Below, in pieces: positions 1 through 10,318 of a stretch of 64,000 nt of DNA; position 1 is the stretch's first letter, and the number at the start of each line of letters is the position of its first letter. The stretch spans positions 1-64,000 of the forward strand of contig QCFZ01000004.1 in the NCBI GenBank assembly GCA_003278255.1, in the 5' to 3' direction. A model generated the notes under the pieces. It saw only the letters and a list, made by a program, of their open reading frames with translations. It had not been told where the DNA came from and ran no database searches. The position numbers and the translations under genes are program-made. This DNA is from Prochlorococcus sp. AG-363-O15 (GTDB lineage Bacteria > Cyanobacteriota > Cyanobacteriia > PCC-6307 > Cyanobiaceae).

Positions 1-378
1 TCGGTTAGGCAATGACATCGCATACAAATTGCCTGCATCACGCACTCGATCAAGTGAACGTGTGCCATTAGTTGTACTCATAAAGAGTCTTTTCCCTCTT
101 ACCAACTCAGGAACTACATCAACAGGTGAATTTCCCAAATCAAATCCATCTAATTTTTGTCCGCCTCGTTCACCGAGCAAAAGTCTTGACTCCTCTGGCC
201 ATTTAAAGGCTTTAGCCTTCAGTTCATCAACGTCAGCAAAAGTTTGAACAGCCTCCGCTCCATTATGTAAGGCCCAAGAGATAGTAGTCGTAGCACGTAG
301 GACATCAATGACCACTGCAGTAACAGGAGGGCTTCCCTTTGGCACATCTGCGGCCACATGAAAATAAGCGAGTTTCAT
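1..378 (-). CDS. comB: probable 2-phosphosulfolactate phosphatase (ComB family), N-terminal part
   Basis: The reverse strand reads open from an ATG at 378 to the left window edge, giving the first 126 residues; the family is about 240 residues long, so roughly half is outside the window. Visible family motifs are [11 protein letters not shown] near residue 23, GERGG near 69, GNSP near 81 and STTNGTRS near 100. ComB hydrolyses 2-phosphosulfolactate in coenzyme M synthesis in methanogens. Cyanobacteria make no coenzyme M, so the in vivo substrate here is not established. The gene is divergent from ubiD, with 62 bp between the two start codons. The family call is firm; the physiological role is not. 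Confidence 0.85.
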   Translation of the reverse strand, partial: MKLAYFHVAADVPKGSPPVTAVVIDVLRATTTISWALHNGAEAVQTFADVDELKAKAFKWPEESRLLLGERGGQKLDGFDLGNSPVDVVPELVRGKRLFMSTTNGTRSLDRVRDAGNLYAMSLPNR

Positions 379-440
379 TTAGCGATACTGAGCAACCTGC
401 GTCACAGTAACTAGATCAACCAACCAAACGTTATCCTTCA

Positions 441-2012
441 ATGTCTTTCTTTAATCCTAAGCCTTCGTCTCATGACATGAGGGACTTTTTGGAGTTATTA
501 GAAAAAAAAGGTCAACTTCGAAGAATTAAAGCAAAAGTAGATCCAAACCTAGAGCTAGCTGCAATAAGTGATCGAGTCCTTGGAATGGGAGGACCTGCTC
601 TTTTATTTGAAAATGTTATTGGCTCATCTATACCTGTAGCCATCAATCTATTAGGAACTGTTGAAAGAGTTGTTTGGAGTATGGGACTAAAAAATGTTGA
701 CGAACTTGAGGATTTAGGAAGAAAACTTGCACTTCTTCAACAACCACGCCCACCCAAAGGCTTGCAAGAAACAAGTTTATTCGCAAATCTAGTTTGGGAT
801 TTAGTTAAATCTCGGCCAGACATTGACTTAATGCCACCATGTCATCAAAAACTTTTTCATGATAATGATCTAAATCTAAACAACCTTCCATTATTAAGAC
901 CATGGCCTGATGATGCCGGTGGTGTTATAACACTAGGATTAGTTATTACTAAAGACCCAGAAACATCAGTTCCAAATGTAGGTGTTTACCGCCTACAACT
1001 TCAATCTAAAAACACAATGACTGTACATTGGCTCAGTGTAAGAGGTGGAGCCAGGCATCTAAGAAAAGCAGCCTCTTTAGGCAAAAAATTAGAAGTTGCT
1101 GTAGCAATAGGGGTACATCCATTACTAGTAATGGCTGCAGCCACTCCTATACCAGTTCAACTAAGCGAATGGCTTTTTGCAGGGTTATATGCAGGAGAAG
1201 GAGTTCGATTAACAAGGTGTAAGACCATAGACATAAATGTTCCTAGTCATAGTGAAATAGTGTTAGAAGGAACAATTACTCCAGGGGAAGAATTAAAGGA
1301 TGGACCTTTTGGAGATCATATGGGTTTCTATGGAGGAATCGAAGAATCACCTTTAATTCGCTTTCACTGTATGACCCAGAGAAAAGATCCAATATTCTTA
1401 ACGACTTTTAGTGGGCGCCCTCCCAAAGAAGAAGCAATGCTAGCGATCGCTTTAAATAGAATATATACACCAATTCTACGCCAACAGATTCCTGAAATAG
1501 TTGATTTTTTTCTTCCAATGGAAGCATTAAGTTATAAATTGGCAATTTTATCTATAGACAAAGCTTATCCAGGTCAAGCAAAGAGGGCATCAATGGCTTT
1601 TTGGAGTGCACTCCCTCAGTTTACATATACAAAGTTTATTGTTGTAGTCGATTCAAATATAAATATAAGAGATCCACGTCAGGTCTTATGGGCTATTTCT
1701 AGTCTTGTAGATCCACAAAGAGACCTTTTAACCATAGACAATACACCTTTCGATAGTCTTGATTTTGCAAGCGAGCAAATAGGTTTAGGTGGAAGACTTG
1801 CAATTGATGCAACAACAAAAATCGGACCTGAAAAACAACATGAATGGGGAAAGCCTCTAACGCGTTCAGAGACGCTAGAATCTAAAGTTAAGAGCAGATG
1901 GAATGAGCTTGGATTATCAGATCTCGAGAATAAAGAACCGGACCCAGTGTTATTTGGTTATGTAATAGACAAACTAATTAAGCAAAGGGAGAAAACAGAT
2001 TCATACACATGA
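441..2012 (+). CDS. ubiD: UbiD-family decarboxylase (3-polyprenyl-4-hydroxybenzoate decarboxylase)
   Basis: This is a 523-residue protein of full UbiD length. The prenylated-FMN binding stretch with GVYRLQLQSKNTMTVHW lies at about residues 181-197, and the family hallmark GPFGDHMGFY at 288-297. UbiD enzymes use prenylated FMN, made by UbiX, to decarboxylate aromatic acids. In cyanobacteria this member is assigned to plastoquinone synthesis, decarboxylating the prenylated 4-hydroxybenzoate intermediate. The ATG at 441 is the natural start. aroA follows after 55 bp on the same strand, separated by a weak 7-bp stem-loop (2014-2033) without a T tract, so co-transcription is possible. UbiX is not in this window. 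Confidence 0.9.
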   Translation: MSFFNPKPSSHDMRDFLELLEKKGQLRRIKAKVDPNLELAAISDRVLGMGGPALLFENVIGSSIPVAINLLGTVERVVWSMGLKNVDELEDLGRKLALLQQPRPPKGLQETSLFANLVWDLVKSRPDIDLMPPCHQKLFHDNDLNLNNLPLLRPWPDDAGGVITLGLVITKDPETSVPNVGVYRLQLQSKNTMTVHWLSVRGGARHLRKAASLGKKLEVAVAIGVHPLLVMAAATPIPVQLSEWLFAGLYAGEGVRLTRCKTIDINVPSHSEIVLEGTITPGEELKDGPFGDHMGFYGGIEESPLIRFHCMTQRKDPIFLTTFSGRPPKEEAMLAIALNRIYTPILRQQIPEIVDFFLPMEALSYKLAILSIDKAYPGQAKRASMAFWSALPQFTYTKFIVVVDSNINIRDPRQVLWAISSLVDPQRDLLTIDNTPFDSLDFASEQIGLGGRLAIDATTKIGPEKQHEWGKPLTRSETLESKVKSRWNELGLSDLENKEPDPVLFGYVIDKLIKQREKTDSYT

Positions 2013-2067
2013 GAGTAAGACGCCCCTCTTACTAATAAAATATTCTTAAGACCTCCCCTCATCATCC

Positions 2068-3396
2068 TTGAGCTTAATCAGCAAGACCTACCAAGAACGT
2101 CATCTTCAATCTGGTGGAGGTCTATTTGGGAAGGTGCGTGTTCCTGGAGACAAATCAATCTCCCACAGAGCCTTGCTTTTTGGAGCAATTGCAGAAGGAA
2201 CAACCACAATTGAAGGATTACTTCCAGCTGAGGATCCAATTAGCACTGCTTCTTGTTTAAGAAAAATGGGTGTATCTATAAGCCAAATCAAAAGGAATCA
2301 AAACATTGAAATTGAAGGTGTCGGCCTAGACGGCTTTAAAGAACCAAAAGAAATCTTGGATTGTGGTAACTCAGGTACAACTATGCGATTAATTCTTGGC
2401 CTTTTAGCAGGAAGAAGTGGTCGTCATTTTGTGCTTACAGGAGATGAATCTCTCCGAAGACGTCCTATGCAAAGAGTAGGACAGCCACTGAAATTAATGG
2501 GAGCCAAAGTAAATGGTCGATCAAATGGAAATTTTGCTCCGTTAGCTGTTTGCGGACAAAAACTACGAGGGGCCGTAATAGGGACACCAGTAGCAAGTGC
2601 GCAAATTAAGTCGGCAATATTGTTAGCTGCCCTAACAGCAGAGGGTTCAACAACAGTTATTGAACCTGCTCACTCAAGAGACCATAGTGAAAGGATGTTA
2701 AAAGCTTTTGGAGCAAATCTTGAAGTAGGTGGAGAGATGGGTCGTCACATTAATGTACAACCAGGCTATAAACTTCAAGGACAGAAAGTTATTGTCCCAG
2801 GGGACATTAGTTCTGCCGCTTTTTGGATAATAGGAGCATCAATTGTCCCTGGATCAGATCTTACAATAGAAAATGTTGGATTAAATCCAACCAGAACTGG
2901 AATTCTCGAAGTACTTCAACAAATGGAAGCTTCTTTCGAAATCATCAACACTAGAGAAGTTGCTGGAGAACCTGTTGGTAATATTCATATAACTCATGAG
3001 CCTTCATTAAAACCATTTACTCTTGATGAGGAAATAATGCCTCGTCTAATCGACGAGGTACCAATACTTACAGTCGCCGCCTGTCTGATTGATGGGGTAA
3101 GTAGTATTACTGGCGCCAGTGAACTAAGAGTAAAAGAAACCGATCGTTTAGCAGTAATGACCAGACAATTAAAGGCAATGGGTGCACATATAGAAGAACA
3201 TTCAGATGGTCTAACTATCTATGGAGGGAAACCTCTTCAAGGTGCATTGTTGGACAGTGAAACTGATCACCGTGTGGCTATGAGCCTAGCAATAGCTTCA
3301 CTAGTCGCTAAAAGTAATTCCAAAATGATTCGCAGCGATGCAGCTGCCGTGTCCTATCCAGATTTCTGGGAAGATCTTGAAAACCTTAGAAACTAA
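2068..3396 (+). CDS. aroA: 3-phosphoshikimate 1-carboxyvinyltransferase (EPSP synthase)
   Basis: It transfers enolpyruvate from PEP to shikimate-3-phosphate, the sixth step of the shikimate pathway to chorismate, which feeds aromatic amino acids and phylloquinone. The 442-residue product shows [12 protein letters not shown] at residues 25-36, [10 protein letters not shown] near 104, RRPMQR near 131 and the C-terminal [12 protein letters not shown], all EPSP synthase signatures. The start is a TTG at 2068: the conserved core starts so close to the N terminus that a later start would remove the PEP-site lysine, and no ATG lies upstream in frame. The 3' end overlaps the next gene, suggesting translational coupling. 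Confidence 0.95.
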   Translation: MSLISKTYQERHLQSGGGLFGKVRVPGDKSISHRALLFGAIAEGTTTIEGLLPAEDPISTASCLRKMGVSISQIKRNQNIEIEGVGLDGFKEPKEILDCGNSGTTMRLILGLLAGRSGRHFVLTGDESLRRRPMQRVGQPLKLMGAKVNGRSNGNFAPLAVCGQKLRGAVIGTPVASAQIKSAILLAALTAEGSTTVIEPAHSRDHSERMLKAFGANLEVGGEMGRHINVQPGYKLQGQKVIVPGDISSAAFWIIGASIVPGSDLTIENVGLNPTRTGILEVLQQMEASFEIINTREVAGEPVGNIHITHEPSLKPFTLDEEIMPRLIDEVPILTVAACLIDGVSSITGASELRVKETDRLAVMTRQLKAMGAHIEEHSDGLTIYGGKPLQGALLDSETDHRVAMSLAIASLVAKSNSKMIRSDAAAVSYPDFWEDLENLRN

Positions 3397-4321
3397 AAAG
3401 TTAAGCAGTTCAGATCATCATTTAGGGGAGTTATTTCCCTCTCCAACACAAGATGGCAGTCCTAGTCTAAGGAGTTCGCTTTTTAATGAATGCTTTCATG
3501 ATTCAAATGGCGCAAGAAAAGAAGCAATAGATAAGTTTATATCTCCAGTACAATTAAATCATTTAATAAATAGCAAGAAATTATTAGTGTTGGATATTTG
3601 CCTAGGGCTTGGGTACAATACTGCCTCCATAATTGAAAAACTTCTTGGGAAATCTATTTTCTTAGATTGGGTGGGCCTAGAATTGGACAATAGGCCACTA
3701 GAAATAGCATTATCTAATGCTAAATTTCGAGGCTATTGGTCAGAGGAAACACTATGGATACTTAATAAAATATACAATATAGGGTCATGGAAGAAAAAAA
3801 CTAGCCAAGGAAAAATCATATGGGGAGATGCTAGGCAACAGATAAAAATGATATCTAAAAATAAACGTTTTGATTATGTATTTCTAGATGCATTCTCACC
3901 AAGAAAATGTCCTCAATTATGGAGCGAACAATTCCTAAATAATATATCTATGTTAATGTCACCTGGTGGATATTTAATCACCTACTGCCGAGCAGCAGCT
4001 GTAAGATCAACACTTAAGAATGCTGGTTTCGAATTAAAATCATTGTCTACCGACTGCAAAAAAGAAAATGATTGGAGTTCTGGTACTTTAGCTATTTTCC
4101 CAGACAGGAATAAAAGCCAACGAAAAATAAATTCCATTTGGAAACCATTATCCCTTATGGAAGAAGAACACCTATTAACAAAGGCTTCGATACCTTATCG
4201 AGATCCAACTAATAAGGGAACAACAAAAGAAATACTTATGAGCCGAATCTTGGAACAAAAAAACAGTTCTTTAGAAAGCACCTCCAGTTGGCATCGCCGT
4301 TGGTTCAAAAAGCGTTCATAA
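3338..4321 (+). CDS. MnmC-type tRNA methyltransferase domain protein (stand-alone)
   Basis: This SAM-dependent methyltransferase belongs to the MnmC N-terminal domain family (Methyltransf_30). The motifs are DGSPSLRS and [15 protein letters not shown] in the N-terminal part, SAM motif [13 protein letters not shown], and [18 protein letters not shown] followed by [22 protein letters not shown]-like residues. In E. coli MnmC this domain methylates 5-aminomethyl-2-thiouridine at tRNA position 34. The FAD oxidase half of MnmC is absent, so it is MnmC1-like only. The ATG at 3338 lies 59 nt inside aroA; an in-frame TTG at 3377 would shorten the overlap and is an equally possible start. The substrate is inferred from the family. 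Confidence 0.8.
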   Translation: MQLPCPIQISGKILKTLETKKLSSSDHHLGELFPSPTQDGSPSLRSSLFNECFHDSNGARKEAIDKFISPVQLNHLINSKKLLVLDICLGLGYNTASIIEKLLGKSIFLDWVGLELDNRPLEIALSNAKFRGYWSEETLWILNKIYNIGSWKKKTSQGKIIWGDARQQIKMISKNKRFDYVFLDAFSPRKCPQLWSEQFLNNISMLMSPGGYLITYCRAAAVRSTLKNAGFELKSLSTDCKKENDWSSGTLAIFPDRNKSQRKINSIWKPLSLMEEEHLLTKASIPYRDPTNKGTTKEILMSRILEQKNSSLESTSSWHRRWFKKRS

Positions 4322-4358
4322 TGAATGCCATTGATCCTGGCAATTAGCCATTTTCTAA

Positions 4359-5717
4359 ATGCTTGCCGTCGCAATATTAGCTGCTGGCAAAGGCACTCGA
4401 ATGAAGAGCGCCCTTCCCAAAGTCCTTCAAACACTTGCTGAAACCAGCATGGTTGAAAGAGTGTTGAATAGTTGTAGTGGACTAAATCCAGACAGAAAGT
4501 TCTTAATAGTTGGTCACCAAGCTGAAAAAGTCAAAGAAAAACTGATCCATTTTCCAAAATTAGAATTTGTTATTCAAACACCACAAAAAGGAACTGGACA
4601 TGCAATACAACAATTATTGAAAGTACTAAGGGACTTTAAAGGTGAACTTTTAGTTCTCAATGGAGATGTTCCCCTGCTTAAATCAGAAACACTAAGACGT
4701 CTAATTAACGAACATCGCAGAAGCAATGCAAGCGTGACCTTTTTGACAACCAAACTATCGAATCCTAAAGGTTATGGAAGAGTGTTTGCAAATAAAAACA
4801 GAGAAGTAAGTAGAATTATAGAAGACCGAGACTGCTCTGAAGAACAAAAATTAAACAAACTAGTCAACTCAGGAATATATTGTTTCAATTGGGATCAACT
4901 CGCAAAAGTTCTACCTAATTTATCAACCGAAAATAATCAGAGAGAAATCTATCTAACAGATACAGTTGCAATGCTGCCCTTATCAATGCACTTAGAGGTA
5001 GAAGACCCTGGAGAAATCAAAGGTATAAATAATCGACATCAATTATCTCAGTGTGAAAGACTTTTACAAGAACGTCTTCGTGAACACTGGATGGAAAATG
5101 GTGTGACATTTATTGATCCATCAAGTTGCACACTTAATGAAAATTGTACTTTTGGTATAGATGTGATTATTGAACCTCAGACTCATTTTAGAGGTAACTG
5201 TAGAATAAACAATGGCTGCAAAATAGGTCCAGGAAGCCTAATAATAAATTCAGATTTAGGCGAATCAGTTTCCATCCTATATTCAGTGGTAAATGAAGCA
5301 ATCATAGAAAATAATGTTTCAATTGGACCTTTCGCAAATCTGAGGCCTGGAACCAAGTTAGATAAATGTAGTAAGGTTGGTAATTTCGTAGAAATTAAAA
5401 ATAGTTCAATAGGTGAAAAGACCAAAGTAAATCATTTAAGTTATTTAGGAGATGCAAAGATAGGCAAAGAAGTGAATATTGGAGCTGGCACTATCACTGC
5501 TAATTATGATGGTATAAATAAGCATCCAACAATTATAGGAGACAAATCAAAGACAGGTGCTAATTCAGTACTAGTTGCACCAATTAATCTTGGTTCAAAA
5601 GTTACAGTAGGAGCAGGGTCAACTCTCACGAAAAATGTTCCAAATAATGCTCTAGCTATTGGACGCTCAAAACAATTGATAAAAGAAAATTGGTTTAGTA
5701 AAGAATCACAATCTTAA
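4359..5717 (+). CDS. glmU: bifunctional N-acetylglucosamine-1-phosphate uridyltransferase / glucosamine-1-phosphate acetyltransferase
   Basis: GlmU acetylates glucosamine-1-phosphate and then makes UDP-GlcNAc, the precursor for peptidoglycan and lipopolysaccharide. The 452-residue length is standard. The N-terminal pyrophosphorylase begins with [17 protein letters not shown] near residue 6, with NGDVPLL near 100. The C-terminal half carries repeated hexapeptide units of the left-handed beta helix, for example [24 protein letters not shown] and [12 protein letters not shown]. It converges on murF, another peptidoglycan gene; the two stop codons overlap, with glmU ending at 5717 and murF at 5714. 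Confidence 0.97.
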   Translation: MLAVAILAAGKGTRMKSALPKVLQTLAETSMVERVLNSCSGLNPDRKFLIVGHQAEKVKEKLIHFPKLEFVIQTPQKGTGHAIQQLLKVLRDFKGELLVLNGDVPLLKSETLRRLINEHRRSNASVTFLTTKLSNPKGYGRVFANKNREVSRIIEDRDCSEEQKLNKLVNSGIYCFNWDQLAKVLPNLSTENNQREIYLTDTVAMLPLSMHLEVEDPGEIKGINNRHQLSQCERLLQERLREHWMENGVTFIDPSSCTLNENCTFGIDVIIEPQTHFRGNCRINNGCKIGPGSLIINSDLGESVSILYSVVNEAIIENNVSIGPFANLRPGTKLDKCSKVGNFVEIKNSSIGEKTKVNHLSYLGDAKIGKEVNIGAGTITANYDGINKHPTIIGDKSKTGANSVLVAPINLGSKVTVGAGSTLTKNVPNNALAIGRSKQLIKENWFSKESQS

Positions 5718-7105
5718 AGAGTTGCAAGTAAAGGCATCAATCTTTCTAATTGAATTGATCTACTTGCTTTTAATAAAACAATATCACCTGACTCGAGCCA
5801 ATTTTTAAGAGGAACAAAGGCTTCTTCTGGGGATGAAACTATCTCAATCTTTGCCAAGGACTTAGCGGCCTCTGCCATGACCTTCCCTTCAGAACCTTCA
5901 GAAACTATAACCAGTCCATCAAGACCAAAATCCACAACAGCCTCTGCAACCTTCCGATGCAGGTCCAAACTATATTTGCCTAATTCAAGCATAGTTCCTA
6001 GTACGGCAAAGTGACGTCCAGGCTCATTTACTAACATTTCCAAAGAAGCAATAACAGCCTCTGGTGATGAATTATATGTTTCATCTAAAACAATAAAATC
6101 ATGAAATTGAATTCTTCTATTTCTTCCAGAAGGCATAGATATCTTTAGTTCTTTAAGCAAATCAATTGGCACATTAAATTCCTTGGCTACAGCAATAGCT
6201 AACAACATATTTAAAGCATTATGCTTTCCTGATAGAGGCACGGAACAAATCTGGCCTTCAAAACACAATGTGTTAGTAATAAAATCATATGTAGCCTCTA
6301 AATCAGAATCAACTAAAGAACTATAAGTAGAGTCAATTTCATTGCAAGATGAAATTTTATTCAATTTTACACGAACAACTCTCCCTCTCCATTTCTTTTT
6401 TAAGGCCTCTTCTAAAATGAAATCTCCTGCTGGGATAACTACCAATCCTGAAGGTTTTAAGTAAGATGTTATCTCACATTTTGCATTTGCAATATCAGTA
6501 AGACTTCCTAACTTACCGATATGGGCACTTCCTATATTTGTAATCACCGCAATATCTGGTTCAGTGCAAAAAGAAAGCCTCTCTATTTCACCAGGGCCTC
6601 TCATACCCATCTCAACAACCATAACTGCATGCGATAAGTTCCCCTTAAGAAGAGTAGCCGGGACACCTATATCATTATTATTATTATCAAAACTAGCCAA
6701 GACACTGCCGATAGAACTTAAAGATGAACGAATCAGCTCCCTTGTAGTTGTTTTACCTGCTGAACCCGTTACAGCAACAATTGGCAAGTTAAGATCCCTA
6801 CGGTGTAACAAGGCTAATTGTTGATAAGCTAAAAGAGTATCTTTTACTATCCAATGTAGAAGGCCATCAGGAACAAGGTATGCAAAATATTCTGAGACTA
6901 TTGTTGCCTGAGCACCTAGTTTAAATATCTCTGGAAGGAAGTCATGTCCATTAAAATGATGACCTATTAATGGAACAAAAAAGTCTCCTTTTCTAAACTC
7001 TCTACTATCAGTAACAACTCTAGCGATAGGATTCTCTAAATAAGTAGAATTAGAACAAACAGGTTCTCCCCAGATTTCATTTAACTTACTTAGGTGTATT
7101 ACCAT
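5714..7105 (-). CDS. murF: UDP-N-acetylmuramoyl-tripeptide--D-alanyl-D-alanine ligase
   Basis: MurF adds D-Ala-D-Ala to the UDP-MurNAc tripeptide in the last cytoplasmic step of peptidoglycan precursor synthesis. The 463-residue product has the Mur-ligase P-loop [14 protein letters not shown] at 111-124, the [13 protein letters not shown] motif, [12 protein letters not shown] and [10 protein letters not shown] in the C-terminal domain. The ATG at 7105 follows directly on the stop codon of the upstream membrane protein with zero spacing, so the two are almost certainly translated from one transcript. The 3' end converges on glmU and shares four bases with it. Confidence 0.97.
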   Translation of the reverse strand: MVIHLSKLNEIWGEPVCSNSTYLENPIARVVTDSREFRKGDFFVPLIGHHFNGHDFLPEIFKLGAQATIVSEYFAYLVPDGLLHWIVKDTLLAYQQLALLHRRDLNLPIVAVTGSAGKTTTRELIRSSLSSIGSVLASFDNNNNDIGVPATLLKGNLSHAVMVVEMGMRGPGEIERLSFCTEPDIAVITNIGSAHIGKLGSLTDIANAKCEITSYLKPSGLVVIPAGDFILEEALKKKWRGRVVRVKLNKISSCNEIDSTYSSLVDSDLEATYDFITNTLCFEGQICSVPLSGKHNALNMLLAIAVAKEFNVPIDLLKELKISMPSGRNRRIQFHDFIVLDETYNSSPEAVIASLEMLVNEPGRHFAVLGTMLELGKYSLDLHRKVAEAVVDFGLDGLVIVSEGSEGKVMAEAAKSLAKIEIVSSPEEAFVPLKNWLESGDIVLLKASRSIQLERLMPLLATL

Positions 7106-7828
7106 TCAAAGAAGCTCCTGATCGAAGAGGAAAATTGATCTACTAATTCTCGATGTTTTTGCTAATATATTAGATTCAGAATCAGAAATTGTTACTTCTC
7201 CATATCCAAGACGTTCTAAAAATTCATAGATATAGTTTGAAAGTTTAACTTTTTGCGAAAAACTTAGACTGTACCAAGAAGGGTCTAAATCAAGGAAGAT
7301 ATCATTATCAATTGTTTTTACTAAAACAAAGAATTGATCCGAAAGGAAACCGAAGTAATTATCCTTATCTTTAATATATGATAATAATTCCTCAGCAAAT
7401 ATTTCATCTAAAACCATTATTCGATCATCCAAAATTTGCGCATCATCATTAGGAAATTCAATAAGATTTCCCTCCTTAGGTTGAGTTTTACTGGTTTTAC
7501 TGATATCCGATTGACCAGTATTTAGAAACGATTGATCTATTGAAGAGACTGTTTCATCAAAAAAAGAAACAAAGCCAAACTTAATTACAAAAAAGGAAAT
7601 GAATACAAAAAAAGATACTAAAAGTGGCCAAAAGGCGAATAAAATCCTATTAGGCCAAAAAGAAGGAACAAATAAATTACCTTCTAAATTATTTCTCCAA
7701 ATCATTCGTATCCGCAATAGAAAATCTGCAAATACAGCTATGAAATCTTGTCTTAAAGAATTCCAAGGATTCTTATAAATAGATGGTAATCCTTTGCTTT
7801 GATTATATTTTTTAGGAGATTTAGCCAT
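7106..7828 (-). CDS. conserved hypothetical membrane protein upstream of murF
   Basis: I do not recognise a characterised family. The 240-residue protein has a basic N terminus, one clear hydrophobic segment at about residues 62-84, and a soluble domain after it rich in acidic and aromatic residues. A single-pass protein with the C-terminal domain outside the cytoplasm is the simplest topology. The stop codon abuts the ATG of murF, so it is the first gene of a two-gene unit with a cell-wall gene. That suggests, without showing it, an envelope-related role. The start at 7828 gives a short lysine-rich leader. No signal peptidase site is evident. Confidence 0.7.
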   Translation of the reverse strand: MAKSPKKYNQSKGLPSIYKNPWNSLRQDFIAVFADFLLRIRMIWRNNLEGNLFVPSFWPNRILFAFWPLLVSFFVFISFFVIKFGFVSFFDETVSSIDQSFLNTGQSDISKTSKTQPKEGNLIEFPNDDAQILDDRIMVLDEIFAEELLSYIKDKDNYFGFLSDQFFVLVKTIDNDIFLDLDPSWYSLSFSQKVKLSNYIYEFLERLGYGEVTISDSESNILAKTSRISRSIFLFDQELL

Positions 7829-7902
7829 ATATAAGAACAGATTTAGAAAACCTTGACTTTTAAATTAAGACTATTTATCTGAATTCTACACATAATTGCT
7901 AC

Positions 7903-9366
7903 TTAAGACACTCTTTTATGACTTCTAAGTGAAGGGTCAGCATCTTGGCCTAGAGAAAGTTTTTCCACTTCAGCTGCATCTGGGGATGGCTCCTTAATTC
8001 CTACAACATCTTTATACATAGTTTCATAATCAATTGCAGATCTGTCCCATCCATATAGCTGACTCATGGCTCTTAACTGTAAATCTCTCCAAGTGTCACG
8101 ATGTCGAAAAGCCTCCCAAGATCTAACCAAGGCTGTATAAAAATCAATTGGTTCAAATCGATCAAAGCAGAACCCTGTACCAGTTTTTCTTATGGGATCA
8201 TGTGGTGTAACTGTATCAACTAGGCCTCCTACTTTCCTAACTACTGGAATTGATCCATAACGCATAGCCAACAATTGACTAATACCACAAGGTTCAAATC
8301 GACTTGGCATTAAAAAAGCATCAGTACCGCCATAAATTAAGCGAGACAATTCATCATCATAAGTAAGAAACACAGCAAACCTACCTGGATTTTCTACAGC
8401 TAGTTGCCAAAGACCTGACTCAAGACTCCTATCACCTGTTCCCAGAATAACTATCTGTGAGTCTGTATATGCAAGAAAACGATTAGCAACTTGAAGTAGT
8501 AAATCAACACCTTTTTGATCTACTAATCTCCCAACCATTCCCAAAAGATATCTGTCTGAATTAACTTCGAGCCCCATACGCTCTTGAAGAACTTCCTTAT
8601 TAAAAGCTCGGCCAGAAAGGTTTTCAGCACTAAAGTTCTCAGGGAGACTTTTATCAGTCTTAGGATCCCATTGGCTTAAATCAATACCATTAAGTATTCC
8701 CCTTAATTTACCTGAAATATAACTAAGTAATCCATCTAAATTTTCACCATATTCAGAGGTACAAATTTCTCTTGCATAAGTTGGAGAAACTGCATTTACT
8801 CTATCTGAATATAACATAGCAGCTGCCATGGTGTGGTCACCATGCATATACCATGGGCACCAAGTAATGCGATCAAGCTTCCATCTCCATGGTCCTTGAT
8901 ATTTAAGGTTATGAATAGTAAACACAGTACTTATTTCGGGGTCCTGATGCATCCATACAGGAATCATTCCTGTATGCCAATCATGGCAATGAAGAACTTG
9001 TGGCTTCCAAAAGTTCCATGAGAATTCTGCTGTTGCACTAGCAAAAAATGTAAACCTCCAATCTTCATCATCTCCTCCATAAATTCGTTCTGGATCAAAT
9101 GCAGGGTGTCCAACTAAGTACAAAGGCAATCCATTTAAAGGATGCTTTGTTTCATAAATAGAGAAAGCTGCTCCCATAGTATTGGCAGTAAAAATTGGCT
9201 CACTCGATATATCCAAGGACTGCCAAAGTTTGCCATATCCAGGAATAATTAAACGAACATCATGGCCAAGCTTTGCCACAGCCGCAGGCAGGGAACCAAC
9301 GACATCACCCATTCCTCCAACCTTAATCATTGGAGCGCATTCAGCAGCAGCGAAAAGCACGCGCAT
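7903..9366 (-). CDS. glgA: glycogen synthase (ADP-glucose)
   Basis: It adds glucose from ADP-glucose to the non-reducing ends of glycogen, in the cytoplasm. The 487-residue protein starts with the GT5 signature: ADP-glucose-binding KVGGMGD at residues 15-21, GLGDV-like context, HCHDWHTG near 126 and HNLKYQG near 149. The C-terminal nucleotide-binding half has GRLVDQKG and the [17 protein letters not shown] stretch. Length and start agree with cyanobacterial GlgA. It is downstream of menB on the same strand. The branching enzyme glgB lies about 29 kb away on the other strand, so glycogen genes are dispersed. Confidence 0.97.
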   Translation of the reverse strand: MRVLFAAAECAPMIKVGGMGDVVGSLPAAVAKLGHDVRLIIPGYGKLWQSLDISSEPIFTANTMGAAFSIYETKHPLNGLPLYLVGHPAFDPERIYGGDDEDWRFTFFASATAEFSWNFWKPQVLHCHDWHTGMIPVWMHQDPEISTVFTIHNLKYQGPWRWKLDRITWCPWYMHGDHTMAAAMLYSDRVNAVSPTYAREICTSEYGENLDGLLSYISGKLRGILNGIDLSQWDPKTDKSLPENFSAENLSGRAFNKEVLQERMGLEVNSDRYLLGMVGRLVDQKGVDLLLQVANRFLAYTDSQIVILGTGDRSLESGLWQLAVENPGRFAVFLTYDDELSRLIYGGTDAFLMPSRFEPCGISQLLAMRYGSIPVVRKVGGLVDTVTPHDPIRKTGTGFCFDRFEPIDFYTALVRSWEAFRHRDTWRDLQLRAMSQLYGWDRSAIDYETMYKDVVGIKEPSPDAAEVEKLSLGQDADPSLRSHKRVS

Positions 9367-9416
9367 TGCAAATCAATCGGTTGAGGCGTGACTCTAGTTG
9401 TTGGCTCTCCCAAAAA

Positions 9417-10274
9417 TCATGGAAGCCATTCTCTTCCAGAAAAATCAGGGGGTCGCTTTTCTAAAAAGGCATCTCTACCTTCTTGCGCCTCATCAGTCTT
9501 ATAAAAAAGATGTGTGGCATTACCAGCAAGCTCCTGAAGTCCAGCCAAACCATCTGTTTCTGCATTAAAGGATGCTTTTAAGCACCTAATTGCCGTAGGA
9601 CTGTGCTGAAGAATTTCTCTAGCCCATAAGACCCCAGCAGCCTCTAATTCATTTATTGGGACAACATCATTAACAAGTCCCATTTGAAGTGCTTCCTTTG
9701 CTCCATATTGTCTACATAAAAACCAAATTTCACGAGCCTTTCTTTGTCCAACAACTCTAGCCAAAAAACCAGCTCCAAAACCTGCATCAAAACTTCCTAC
9801 TTTTGGTCCTGTCTGGCCAAAAATCGCATTTTCTGCAGCCAAACTTAAATCACAAAGTAAATGTAAAACTTGTCCTCCTCCTATTGCATATCCAGCAACT
9901 AATGCAATTACTACCTTGGGAATACTACGAACAATCCTTTGAAGATCAAGCACATTTAGACGAGGCAATCCATCTTCTCCTAAATAACCACCATCACCTC
10001 TTACACTCTGATCTCCTCCTGAACAAAAAGCGAAACCTCCATCCTCTGCAGGGCCAACTCCAGTAAATAAAACAACACCAATACTCACGTCATCACGAAT
10101 TCTGGTAAATGCGTCACACAATTCAACAACCGTAAGAGGTCTAAAAGCATTTCTCTTTGCAGGTCGATTTATAGCGACTCGTGCAATACCTTCTGAACTT
10201 TTATCAAGCAAAATATCCTGATATTCAATCCAGGGATTCCAATCTATAATTGGATCTCCAGGCAAAGCTTTCAT
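9417..10274 (-). CDS. menB: 1,4-dihydroxy-2-naphthoyl-CoA synthase
   Basis: MenB closes the second ring of the naphthoquinone in the phylloquinone (vitamin K1) pathway that supplies photosystem I. The 285-residue crotonase-fold protein contains [15 protein letters not shown] near residue 30, [11 protein letters not shown] near 83, [16 protein letters not shown] near 124 and the family's C-terminal [10 protein letters not shown]. The SGGDQ and C-terminal KRPPDF signatures separate MenB from other enoyl-CoA hydratases. It lies 44 bp downstream of menD on the same strand, so the two likely form a men operon. Confidence 0.96.
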   Translation of the reverse strand: MKALPGDPIIDWNPWIEYQDILLDKSSEGIARVAINRPAKRNAFRPLTVVELCDAFTRIRDDVSIGVVLFTGVGPAEDGGFAFCSGGDQSVRGDGGYLGEDGLPRLNVLDLQRIVRSIPKVVIALVAGYAIGGGQVLHLLCDLSLAAENAIFGQTGPKVGSFDAGFGAGFLARVVGQRKAREIWFLCRQYGAKEALQMGLVNDVVPINELEAAGVLWAREILQHSPTAIRCLKASFNAETDGLAGLQELAGNATHLFYKTDEAQEGRDAFLEKRPPDFSGREWLP

Positions 10275-10318
10275 GAGATCAGTAAAGCCAATATGATTAG
10301 ATATTTAATCATATTTAG

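Noticed and set aside
2014-2033. Stem-loop AGTAAGA/TCTTACT between ubiD and aroA as a terminator
   Set aside because: Only 7 bp and no T run after it; not listed as a terminator.
9803-10066. 87-codon open frame antisense to menB
   Set aside because: Leu/His-rich composition typical of a shadow frame; menB on the other strand is unambiguous.
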